NCBI GenBank assembly: GCA_964393615.1
Contig: CAYMUR010000051.1
Coordinates: 1-37,363 of the forward strand
Origin: CAYMUR01 sp964393615
GTDB lineage: Bacteria > Planctomycetota > Planctomycetia > Pirellulales > Pirellulaceae
DNA: 37,363 nt
Direction of reading: 5' to 3'
Part shown: positions 27,486 through 35,180 of the stretch, piece after piece
How the letters are laid out: the number at the start of each line of letters is the position of its first letter
Position numbering within the stretch: the stretch's first letter is position 1
Position numbers and translations under genes: made by a program
The notes under the pieces: generated by a model
What the model saw: the letters and a program-made list of their open reading frames with translations, nothing else
The model's database searches: none
What the model was told of the DNA's origin: nothing

Positions 27486-29645
27486 GTGGATAGATGTTTG
27501 ATGTTTGCAGATTTGTTTGACTGGCTGAGTTTGGATCGCTGGTTGACCATTTTGCAGGTAGCGTTTGGACTGGGAATGGTTATTTTTGTCCACGAGTTAG
27601 GGCACTTTCTCATTGCTAAACTGTGTGGTGTGAAGTGCGAAAAATTCTACGTTGGCTTTGATGCTCCGATCAAGATATGGCGTTGGCAATTGCCACGGAC
27701 CTTGGGGAAATTTCAGTGGGGAGAAACGGAATACGGAATTGGTATTATCCCGCTTGGCGGGTACGTGAAAATGTTGGGACAAGACGACAACCCTGCAAAC
27801 TATCAGCAAGAATCAGATCGGATCAAAGTAGGCGATCAGCCGGAGGATTCCCAGGCAGAAAGCCCACAGGTCGGCGACAACAGTTCCGCTAACGACGAGC
27901 AAGAAATTCAGCTTGACCCTCGTAGCTATCCAGCAAAACCTGTCCTGTCCCGCATGTGCATTATTTCGGCTGGCGTGGTCATGAATGTGATCTTTGCGGC
28001 AATCTTTGCCACCGTGGCTTTTCGAGTCGGAACGAGTTACACACCTTGCTTGATAGGTAGCGCGATTCCTGGTTACTCTGCTTGGGAAGCTGGGTTGGAG
28101 CCCGGAGATCGAATTATCCAGCTCGGACGGGAAGAAAAACCCAACGACCAGCTCCGATTTCATCAAGATTTACAGAGTAAGGTTTTGTTTTCCGGAGTCC
28201 AGCAAGAAATCGAGTTTTTGATTCGTCGTGGCGAGGAAGAAACATGGGTTCCATTGCGGCCAACCAATTCATTCGGAGACAGTAGCGATCCACCCAAAAT
28301 CGGTGTTTCGCCTCTTTATACAAATGTTTTGTTAGGCAATATTTTTGATCAGAACGACGATCAGGATAGTCAAGATATTAGTCCCCAGGTCAGTCGTACT
28401 ACAATTCAATCGGGTGATTGTGTGGTGGCAGTAGACGGTCAGCCAGTCAGCGATGGTTTGGATTTACAGAGGTTGTTGGCAGAAAAACCTAATGATGACT
28501 TGCTACTGACCGTCGAACGCCATACGGATGATGGAGGTGAATCACCGGAGATACTGGAGATTTCCGTACCAAGTCGGCCGTTGCGACGCCTTGGATTGGT
28601 CATGCGTTTAGGTCCGATTACAGGTGTCCGAGCCGGGTCACCAGCTGCTGGGGCTGGCCTGCAAAAAGGGGATCTCATTAAAGGTTTTAACGGGCAGCCC
28701 GTTGGCGATCCGTTGGATTTGCCCGAAAAATTGCGGTGTTTGGCCGGACAGCAGATTGATTTAGAAGTCTTGCGTGACGGGAGTTCGCACCATGTTCAAT
28801 TAACGCCCCATCAACCGACCACAACGCCGCTTTATCGGTTTAACATGGCGATGCCGGTGGTTGCGGAATCAATCGGTGTTGTTTATGTGGTAGAAGGACT
28901 AGTCGATGAGGTCGTGTCTGACAGTCCAGCGCAAAATGCGGGCATACAGGCAGGCGATGAAATCATGCAAGTTACCTTTGTGCCCGCAGAACGCAAGCTG
29001 GAACGCAGGCAGACGGGAAGTTTAGATCCTGTGGAAATTAATGAGGAAAATCTAAATTGGCCGTATGTTTTTGCGAGAATGCAGTACGTTCGTCCTGAAA
29101 CTTCATTGCAAGTAAAATACCGTCGGGGCAAGGATGGGCCTGTTGCGACTGAAACACTAACGCCAGTCGAGTTGGATGAATGGTCGTGGAAAGACCGTGG
29201 GCTGGTGTTGGAAACTGTAAAGGAACCGCTTCAGGTCAATAATTGGAATCAGGCACTGGCAATGGGGCTCGAACAAACTTGGGATGATTTAACCAAAGTT
29301 ATTACCGTGCTTCGCAAGATAGTGACGGGTGGCATTTCGCCAATGAATCTGGGAGGTCCTGCGATGATCGTGGCTGCCGCGGGTAGTGAAGCGTCGCAGG
29401 GAATGGGACGCTTCCTTCTTTTCTTGACATTGCTCAGTGCGAACCTGGCCGTGATAAACTTTTTGCCAATTCCCGTACTGGACGGTGGCCATATGATGTT
29501 TTTGGCTTACGAGGGCGTCACGGGTAAGCCAGTGAACGAGCGCATTCAATTTCAGCTGACGTTGGTCGGACTCGCGTTAATTTTGATGCTGATGGTATTT
29601 GTCATCGGACTGGATATCAAACGCTTTGCAGAATGGTTCTTATAA
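27486..29645 (+). CDS. rseP: RIP metalloprotease RseP (site-2 protease, M50) with enlarged PDZ region
   Basis: An inner-membrane zinc protease that cuts membrane-spanning anti-sigma factors and remnant signal peptides. The first membrane helix contains HELGH at about residues 36-40, and the second metal site is NFLPIPVLDGGHMMF near the C-terminus. I choose GTG 27486 because GAGGAG lies 7 nt upstream; the longest frame begins at a TTG at 27465. At 719 residues it is much longer than the roughly 450 of E. coli RseP. The extra length is an acidic insert after GGYVKMLGQ and a periplasmic region with three or four PDZ-like units (AGLEPGDRI, QSGDCVVAVDG, AGLQKGDLI, AGIQAGDEI). Two to three membrane helices close the protein. 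Confidence 0.93.
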   Translation: MDRCLMFADLFDWLSLDRWLTILQVAFGLGMVIFVHELGHFLIAKLCGVKCEKFYVGFDAPIKIWRWQLPRTLGKFQWGETEYGIGIIPLGGYVKMLGQDDNPANYQQESDRIKVGDQPEDSQAESPQVGDNSSANDEQEIQLDPRSYPAKPVLSRMCIISAGVVMNVIFAAIFATVAFRVGTSYTPCLIGSAIPGYSAWEAGLEPGDRIIQLGREEKPNDQLRFHQDLQSKVLFSGVQQEIEFLIRRGEEETWVPLRPTNSFGDSSDPPKIGVSPLYTNVLLGNIFDQNDDQDSQDISPQVSRTTIQSGDCVVAVDGQPVSDGLDLQRLLAEKPNDDLLLTVERHTDDGGESPEILEISVPSRPLRRLGLVMRLGPITGVRAGSPAAGAGLQKGDLIKGFNGQPVGDPLDLPEKLRCLAGQQIDLEVLRDGSSHHVQLTPHQPTTTPLYRFNMAMPVVAESIGVVYVVEGLVDEVVSDSPAQNAGIQAGDEIMQVTFVPAERKLERRQTGSLDPVEINEENLNWPYVFARMQYVRPETSLQVKYRRGKDGPVATETLTPVELDEWSWKDRGLVLETVKEPLQVNNWNQALAMGLEQTWDDLTKVITVLRKIVTGGISPMNLGGPAMIVAAAGSEASQGMGRFLLFLTLLSANLAVINFLPIPVLDGGHMMFLAYEGVTGKPVNERIQFQLTLVGLALILMLMVFVIGLDIKRFAEWFL

Positions 29646-29825
29646 ATCGAATTTTCGAGCGTGTGACAAGAAACGTTCCACGCAGTGATTTGCAGAAGAA
29701 ACAGGTAGTGGATGGAATGCTTGGCTAGTCCCATGGGCTTAGATCTTTGGGTCGTTGCCTGGCGTGCCATGTCGAGCGCCGGATCTTCTGCAATTTTCTC
29801 ACTCCCCTAGCCAACAGAATAAGCC

Positions 29826-30551
29826 GTGTCTGCTGAGTTTTCTCGCCAAGCAACTCCACGTGTCGTGATTTTTGATGCAGTGGGGACTTTGATTTATCCC
29901 GACCCTCCGGCAGCGTTGGTCTATGCACAATTTGGAGATCAATTTGGTTCGAAATACCCACCTGATTCGATTGGTAGGAGGTTCCGTAATGCGTTTAACC
30001 GCCAAGAACAGGCGGATAAAATAACTGGACTACAACGACACGCTACCAACGAATTACGGGAACGCCAGCGTTGGAAGAATATCGTGTCAGAAGTTTTCGA
30101 GGATGTATCCTCTGCTGACGACGTCTTGTTTGACGCATTATGGGAGCACTTTTCTCGGGGTGAACACTGGAAAATGTTTGAGGAAGTTGCCGAAATATGG
30201 CAAGTCTTGGAGCGACTTAACCTGGTAATTGCGATCGCCTCCAATTTTGATGAGCGGCTATCGGCTATCTGTACTGCCCACCAGCCACTTAACTCTTGCC
30301 AACGAATCTATTGGTCAGCAGAAATTGGGTATCCCAAACCGAGCCCTGAATTCTTTGCAGAAATTGCCCGGCGCTTAAACGCCTTGCCCCAAGAGATATT
30401 GTTTGTTGGTGATTCTCCGGTGAACGATTATCAAGGAGCCAAAGCAGTTGGGTGGAATGCAAAGTTATTGTGCCGCCAGCAGGAGTCGGTGACTGGACCG
30501 GATGAAATTCTGAACCTGCGCCAGATTTTGCCTTTAGTGAATGGCGAATGA
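29826..30551 (+). CDS. HAD-superfamily hydrolase
   Basis: A 241-residue haloacid-dehalogenase-like hydrolase, probably a small-molecule phosphatase. Motif I is FDAVGTL with nucleophile Asp17; Ala-Val-Gly replaces the usual xDGT, as in the HAD-IA, REG-2-like group. Motif II is the AIASNF segment, motif III is the Lys in YPKPSPEFF, and motif IV is FVGDSPVNDYQGA. A helical cap lies between motifs I and II. The start is GTG 29826 with no clear ribosome binding site. The gene converges with lipA, only 4 nt between the stops, so the two transcripts may overlap. The substrate is unknown. Confidence 0.88.
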   Translation: MSAEFSRQATPRVVIFDAVGTLIYPDPPAALVYAQFGDQFGSKYPPDSIGRRFRNAFNRQEQADKITGLQRHATNELRERQRWKNIVSEVFEDVSSADDVLFDALWEHFSRGEHWKMFEEVAEIWQVLERLNLVIAIASNFDERLSAICTAHQPLNSCQRIYWSAEIGYPKPSPEFFAEIARRLNALPQEILFVGDSPVNDYQGAKAVGWNAKLLCRQQESVTGPDEILNLRQILPLVNGE

Positions 30552-30555
30552 ATGA

Positions 30556-31479
30556 TCAGTCGTCATGCATTTTGCGTGCATGGTAACTGCTGCGTACAAA
30601 CGGTCCACTGGCCACCTTTTTGAATCCCATGCGTTTGGCAGTTTCACCTAATTCAGTGAACTCTTTTGGTGGTAAGTACCTGACGACTGGAATGTATTTG
30701 ACAGGATCCGGTTGTAGATACTGTCCTAATGTGAGGAAATCGCAACCATAATCCAGTAGGTCTGCCAGTACATCATAAATCTCTTCGTGCGTCTCACCCA
30801 ATCCAAGCATCAGGCCACTTTTTGTTTTGATGCCAGGGTTCAACTGTTTGACACGTCCTAACAGTTGTAATGTCCAACGGTAGTCTGATTTAGCACCACG
30901 AACTTTGCGGTAGAGTCGCGGAACGGTTTCCGTGTTGTGATTAAAAACTTCGGGTGCAGCAGCAACGACACGCTCCAGGCTTTTCGGCTGGTCGACAAAA
31001 TCTGGCGTCAACACTTCGACAGCTGCCTGCGTTCGCTTCCGAACGGCAATCACACAGCGATAAAAATGCTCGGCGCCACCGTCAGGTAGATCGTCACGGG
31101 TGACCGACGTGATGACGACATGTTTCAGTCCCAGGCGATGAACCGCTTCGGCAAGTCGCTCCGGTTCGTCCGCCTCGGGTTGGTCAGGTCGACCTCGAGA
31201 TACGGCACAAAATCCACATGGTCGAGTACAAACGTTGCCCAGAATCATGAAAGTGGCAGTTTTTTGCGAATAACATTCCATCCGATTTGGACAGCGTGCA
31301 TTATCGCAGACTGTCTCAAGCCGCAATTCATCCAGGAGGCGCGCCGTAAAATGATTGGCATTCCCTTTAGGGACGTTTCGCTTAAGCCAACGGGGCAAAC
31401 GCCGAGTAGTCTCCGACAGGTTGGGGGGCGTACCCGTCGAAAGGATTGGCAAATCAAAGGTTTCCGGTAGAGTGCTCAC
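30556..31479 (-). CDS. lipA: Lipoyl synthase (LipA), radical SAM enzyme
   Basis: LipA inserts two sulfurs into protein-bound octanoyl groups to form lipoyl cofactors of 2-oxoacid dehydrogenases and the glycine cleavage system. Both iron-sulfur clusters are encoded: the auxiliary cluster CX4CX5C at C58, C63 and C69, and the radical SAM CX3CX2C at C84, C88 and C91. The C-terminal RSSYHA motif (residues 296-301), which supplies the serine ligand of the auxiliary cluster, is intact. The length of 307 is typical. The start is GTG 31479 with GGGAG very close upstream. No lipB is adjacent, so octanoyl transfer must be encoded elsewhere. Confidence 0.97.
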   Translation of the reverse strand: MSTLPETFDLPILSTGTPPNLSETTRRLPRWLKRNVPKGNANHFTARLLDELRLETVCDNARCPNRMECYSQKTATFMILGNVCTRPCGFCAVSRGRPDQPEADEPERLAEAVHRLGLKHVVITSVTRDDLPDGGAEHFYRCVIAVRKRTQAAVEVLTPDFVDQPKSLERVVAAAPEVFNHNTETVPRLYRKVRGAKSDYRWTLQLLGRVKQLNPGIKTKSGLMLGLGETHEEIYDVLADLLDYGCDFLTLGQYLQPDPVKYIPVVRYLPPKEFTELGETAKRMGFKKVASGPFVRSSYHARKMHDD

Positions 31480-31803
31480 AATCTCCCTTGAAATTTGTGA
31501 CAGGCTAACTGTACCTTGAGGTTCACAGGCGACCGAGGTACTATTTCTTCTTGTTCTTGAAGTGGTTCATTTCAGGTTTGACGACTTCCTATTCTAAATC
31601 ATCACATTGGATGACGGGAAGTGCCAACTTCACGAATATGATTTGGGCTATATGACTCAACTCCGAGGTAAGCAACGGATGTTAAAAATGTAAACTCTCT
31701 GCCCATTTGAAGATAGGTGGTATGATAAGCCCCTGCAGAATCCGCTGTCAGGGGGTGGCGCAAGAGTAGTTTTCCGGTACTTGTTTGCTGACCAGTTTAA
31801 TTA
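31480..31803. other. Divergent spacer between lipA and smpB
   Basis: 324 nt expected to hold promoters for both genes. Its most notable element is a bulged hairpin at 31730-31754, 50 nt before smpB. No tmRNA or other RNA gene was recognised. Confidence 0.4.
31730..31754 (+). promoter_or_regulatory. Bulged GC-rich hairpin in the smpB leader
   Basis: CCCCTG pairs with CAGGGG, and CAG continues the stem with CTG past a single bulged T, closing the loop AATCCG. A TATGAT -10-like hexamer at 31721-31726 sits directly upstream. It may be a leader structure or a short attenuator; there is no T tract after it. Confidence 0.35.
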
Positions 31804-32301
31804 ATGATGGCTAAAAAAAACAAGAAACAATCCGCCAGTAGCAAAGCGAATTTGACGGACCGTCCGATCACGGAGAATCGTAAAGCAAGGCACAAATATG
31901 ATGTGCTGGACACTCTCGAGTGCGGAATGGCTTTGGTGGGGAGCGAAGTGAAAAGCTTACGGCAAGGCAAAGTGTCGTTAGACGAAGCGTACGGCCGAGT
32001 GATCGAAGGCGAAGTCTGGCTTGTTGGCTGCGACATATCAGAGTACTCCTATGCCAATCGCCTGAATCATGAACCACGTCGCCAGCGTAAGCTGTTGTTG
32101 CACCGTCGGGAAGTCCGCAAATTTGCTGCCCAAGCCTTTGAGAAAGGTCTAACGCTCGTACCTTTGAAAATGTACTTCAAACGCGGCCGTGCTAAACTGT
32201 TGCTGGGAATTTGCCGTGGGCGAAAACTGTTTGACAAGCGAGAAAAGATGAAACAAGAGACGGTGAAACGTGATCTGGAGCGTGTGATGCGAAGAAGATA
32301 A
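31804..32301 (+). CDS. smpB: SsrA-binding protein SmpB
   Basis: SmpB binds tmRNA and delivers it to stalled ribosomes for trans-translation. The 165-residue protein has the full OB-like core: ITENRKARHKYDVLDTLECGMALVGSEVKSLR is the conserved opening, followed by GRVIEGEVWLVG, the H-P-R-RKLLLHRREV segment (here HEPRRQRKLLLHRREV) and LVPLKMYFKRGRAKLLLGICRGRKLFDKRE. The basic C-terminal tail that enters the mRNA channel ends VKRDLERVMRRR. It starts at ATG 31804 or 31807 (tandem ATGs). The ssrA gene is not in this window. Confidence 0.97.
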   Translation: MMAKKNKKQSASSKANLTDRPITENRKARHKYDVLDTLECGMALVGSEVKSLRQGKVSLDEAYGRVIEGEVWLVGCDISEYSYANRLNHEPRRQRKLLLHRREVRKFAAQAFEKGLTLVPLKMYFKRGRAKLLLGICRGRKLFDKREKMKQETVKRDLERVMRRR

Positions 32302-32521
32302 GGAAAGTGGCGCAGGATGGGTGGAAAGAAACCACCATGCCGGTTCAAAGTTTTGGCAGAATGAAAAACGGCTCATGAAAATATCAGTGCTTTTGCAGAA
32401 CCAGCAGTAGCCTGTCCTAAATCAGACAAAACCGCTATTTGCCCCAAGTGGCCCAGGACGGTACGATTTAACCTCCCGCATTCCCCACAATTCTGAGAAA
32501 CTGCCTGGTATTACTTCTCTG

Positions 32522-33208
32522 ATGCTCCGTTTGAACGATGTCAAAAAATCGTATTTGGAACCCAATGGCAACGTCCTGCCGGTGTTGGATATTTCCACGT
32601 TTTCTGTGGCTCCTAGTGAGCAGATGGTGCTCACCGGTCGCAGCGGTTGTGGCAAGTCAACGCTCTTACATGTGATTGCCGGAATCAGCCGTGTCGACGA
32701 GGGATCGGTCGAAGTAGATGGAATCGATATTGCGGGCGTATCGGAATCGGTGCGAGACCGCTTTCGTGCAGATACTATCGGATATGTGTTTCAAACGTTC
32801 AACTTGTTGCCAGCTTTTACGGCCTTAGAGAATGTGACACTCGGAATGACTTTTGCCAGGGGACGGTATGATCCCAGTCGCGCACGGCAATTGCTGGAAC
32901 GTGTTGGGTTGAGTCACCGACTTGGCCACCGGCCAGCGACGATGTCGGTGGGCGAACAGCAACGAGTGGCAGTTGCACGCGCTTTGGCTAACCGCCCTAA
33001 ATTACTGTTGGCCGATGAACCAACCGCCAATGTTGACCCGGGGAATCAGCAGCAAATAGTTGAATTGATTCGTGAAACTTGTGAAGAAGAAAAAATCTCA
33101 CTGGTTCTCGTCACGCACACACCCGAAGTGGCTGAGCAATTTGACCGTATTGTTAGCTTGGAAGAGATTAATCAAGTAAATGCCTTGGCGGAGCAATCCC
33201 CTTCATGA
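32522..33208 (+). CDS. ABC transporter ATP-binding protein, LolD/MacB-like
   Basis: A 228-residue ABC ATPase with Walker A GRSGCGKST at 39-47, Q-loop FQTFNLLPAFTALENV, signature MSVGEQQ (starting near 141, a variant of LSGGQ), Walker B LLLADEPTANVD and switch histidine LVTHTPE. It belongs to the FtsE/LolD/MacB group, which powers mechanotransmission rather than classical import. The stop overlaps the permease ATG by 4 nt, so they form one transcription and translation unit. Together with the permease and the DUF3299-like gene downstream, the pair resembles the zinc-related ZrgB/ZrgC exporter-like loci of proteobacteria (inference). Confidence 0.93.
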   Translation: MLRLNDVKKSYLEPNGNVLPVLDISTFSVAPSEQMVLTGRSGCGKSTLLHVIAGISRVDEGSVEVDGIDIAGVSESVRDRFRADTIGYVFQTFNLLPAFTALENVTLGMTFARGRYDPSRARQLLERVGLSHRLGHRPATMSVGEQQRVAVARALANRPKLLLADEPTANVDPGNQQQIVELIRETCEEEKISLVLVTHTPEVAEQFDRIVSLEEINQVNALAEQSPS

Positions 33209-34722
33209 GCAAGTGGAAAATAGCTTGGCGAAGCATCCAGCAAAGGGGGCTGGCGTCGTCCCTGACTGCCCTGTCCATGGCTTTAGGGGTGATGTTGGTC
33301 GTCGCGGTGATTTCGATTCACGGGCTGGTTGAACAGTCCTTTCGAAATAACTCGAGTCTTGGCTACAACATGATCGTTGGTGCAACAAAAGGTGGTCGGT
33401 TGCAACTCGTACTCAATACGGTTTACTATCTGAGTCAACCGGTTGAGAACATTCCCTACAGCTATTACCAGGAATTTCTTGGTGCCGAAGAGATTGACGC
33501 GTACCGTCAGGCTGTCCGAATGGAAGAGTTGGGTGAACCGCGAGATGGCAAGTTTCGTCTGTTCACAAGATTTGCGATACCGGTTTGTATGGGAGACTAT
33601 TTTGGTCATTTTCGTGTGATTGGTACGACACCACAGTTATTTGATGGATTCGTATACGATCTGGCCAATGGAAAAAAGTACGAGTTCGCAGCGGGGCGCA
33701 ATTTCGAGACTTACAGTGAAGAGAACGGCTATTTTGAAACAGTGGTCGGTGCCACCGTCGCACGAGAAAAACAATTAGAAGTTGGCAGTAAAATCTCCGC
33801 GACGCATGGAGATCCCGAAGGGGAATTACACGACGAGCATCCGTTTACGGTTGCCGGCATCTTGCGATCGACTGGTACACCCATGGATCGTGGTGTTTTT
33901 GTAAACATCGAAGGTTTTTACTTGATGGATGGGCATGCCAAGCCGGTCAGCCCAGATCCGCGTGAAGCTCTGGTACGCCCGCCTATTCCCATGTCAGCCA
34001 TGCTGGGTGGACAGACTGAGCGGTCCGCCATTGACACACCTCAAGCATTTCAACCCTTGAAGGTGCCGGAGCGAGAAGTGACTGCTATTTTGATAAAAAC
34101 TGTGAACCAGGTCGTTACGCCCGGTTTGATGAACACGATCAACGAAGGCAATGTAGCACAAGCTGCATTGCCAGTTGCGGAGATTTACGGACTGTTTACA
34201 ACCATTGTGGGGCCGGTCAAACAGGTATTGCTGACACTAACGATCATGATCTGTATCGTGTCGGGCGTCAGTATACTTGTCAGCATTTACAATTCAATGA
34301 GCGACAGACAGCACGAAATCGCCGTGATGCGGGCCTTGGGTGCTGGTCGCGGTACGGTCATGACCGTTGTGTTGTTCGAGGCGATCCTGCTCTCGATGGG
34401 AGGGGGGGTAATCGGTTTTTTGGCTGGGCACAGTCTCATCGGGTTGGCTGGCCCCATGATCGAATCCAAGACAGGAGTGACCATTGGATTTTTCGATTTT
34501 CCATCGATTGACGTAAACGAATTCATGAATGTCACTTCGTTGATGAATGCGGTGAATACGGTGCGCGGCGGTATGGGGTGGGAACCGATTCAGCGCTTGG
34601 CCGTTCCTACCGAGTTGTGGCTGATACCAGGCTTGGTGTTGCTCGCCGTTTTGGTGGGCTTGTTACCGGCGCTGGCGGCTTACCGGACGGATGTCTCCCG
34701 GGCTTTGAGTGCAAATCCGTAG
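33205..34722 (+). CDS. ABC transporter permease, FtsX/MacB-like
   Basis: A 505-residue permease with the MacB/FtsX layout: a cytoplasmic N-terminus (WKIAWRSIQQRGLASS), a first membrane helix (SMALGVMLVVAVISIHGL), a large periplasmic domain of about 320 residues and three C-terminal helices. The latter include GPVKQVLLTLTIMICIVSGVSILVSIYNSMSDRQHEIAVMRALGA and LIPGLVLLAVLVGLLPALAAYRTDVSRAL. The early periplasmic stretch GATKGGRLQLVLNTVYYLSQP resembles GAKGSPLQLVLN in permeases that sit next to DUF3299 and DUF2796 genes in proteobacteria; this comparison is from memory. No peptidase or solute-binding protein is adjacent. Confidence 0.92.
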   Translation: MSKWKIAWRSIQQRGLASSLTALSMALGVMLVVAVISIHGLVEQSFRNNSSLGYNMIVGATKGGRLQLVLNTVYYLSQPVENIPYSYYQEFLGAEEIDAYRQAVRMEELGEPRDGKFRLFTRFAIPVCMGDYFGHFRVIGTTPQLFDGFVYDLANGKKYEFAAGRNFETYSEENGYFETVVGATVAREKQLEVGSKISATHGDPEGELHDEHPFTVAGILRSTGTPMDRGVFVNIEGFYLMDGHAKPVSPDPREALVRPPIPMSAMLGGQTERSAIDTPQAFQPLKVPEREVTAILIKTVNQVVTPGLMNTINEGNVAQAALPVAEIYGLFTTIVGPVKQVLLTLTIMICIVSGVSILVSIYNSMSDRQHEIAVMRALGAGRGTVMTVVLFEAILLSMGGGVIGFLAGHSLIGLAGPMIESKTGVTIGFFDFPSIDVNEFMNVTSLMNAVNTVRGGMGWEPIQRLAVPTELWLIPGLVLLAVLVGLLPALAAYRTDVSRALSANP

Positions 34723-35180
34723 CTGTCTGTCGTGGCCAATCGTTGAGTTTCGGATTCATCCTTATCACGAGAAAATATGTTTTACTAGGGTAAAACCGCC
34801 TGCCAAGGGGGCCAGCTATCGCGTAGAATGGGTTGGTTGGGCCAGATCGAAATCAAGGGATTACCTGGCGACAACATGTCAAAGGGCATGAATGTATGTC
34901 AAAGGACATGAATGTTTGACGTTCCGTTACACCGTTCAGCGATCCGTGGTCTAAGAAAAGGAAAATCGTTATTCTTGACCAATTTTACGTTGTCGGAGAG
35001 CATGTCGACGATGGCAAGCCGGTAGGTGATTGTTTTCCGGTGCAGAAAAATTTGTTAGCCTAAAGCCAAGTTACAAAAAGCCAAGTTGCCATTTTCGGAA
35101 ACCTGATTGGCTCAGCCTGCCTTGTATGTCAGTTTGAGTGTGACCAGAATCCTAATATCGACTTAGAAAGAGAGATTGCG
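34723..35180. other. Spacer after the ABC transporter operon
   Basis: 458 nt. It holds a 7-bp hairpin GTTTTAC/GTAAAAC (34779-34796, loop TAGG) that may be a weak terminator, an imperfect 20-nt duplication (34876-34915) and an 11-nt direct repeat, AAAGCCAAGTT, with period 15 (35062-35087). AGAGAG lies 7-12 nt before the next ATG. No gene was recognised. Confidence 0.45.
34876..34915. repeat. 20-nt tandem duplication, one mismatch
   Basis: ATGTCAAAGGGCATGAATGT is followed directly by a second copy that differs only at one G/A position. It is in the non-coding spacer after the ABC permease. Confidence 0.85.
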
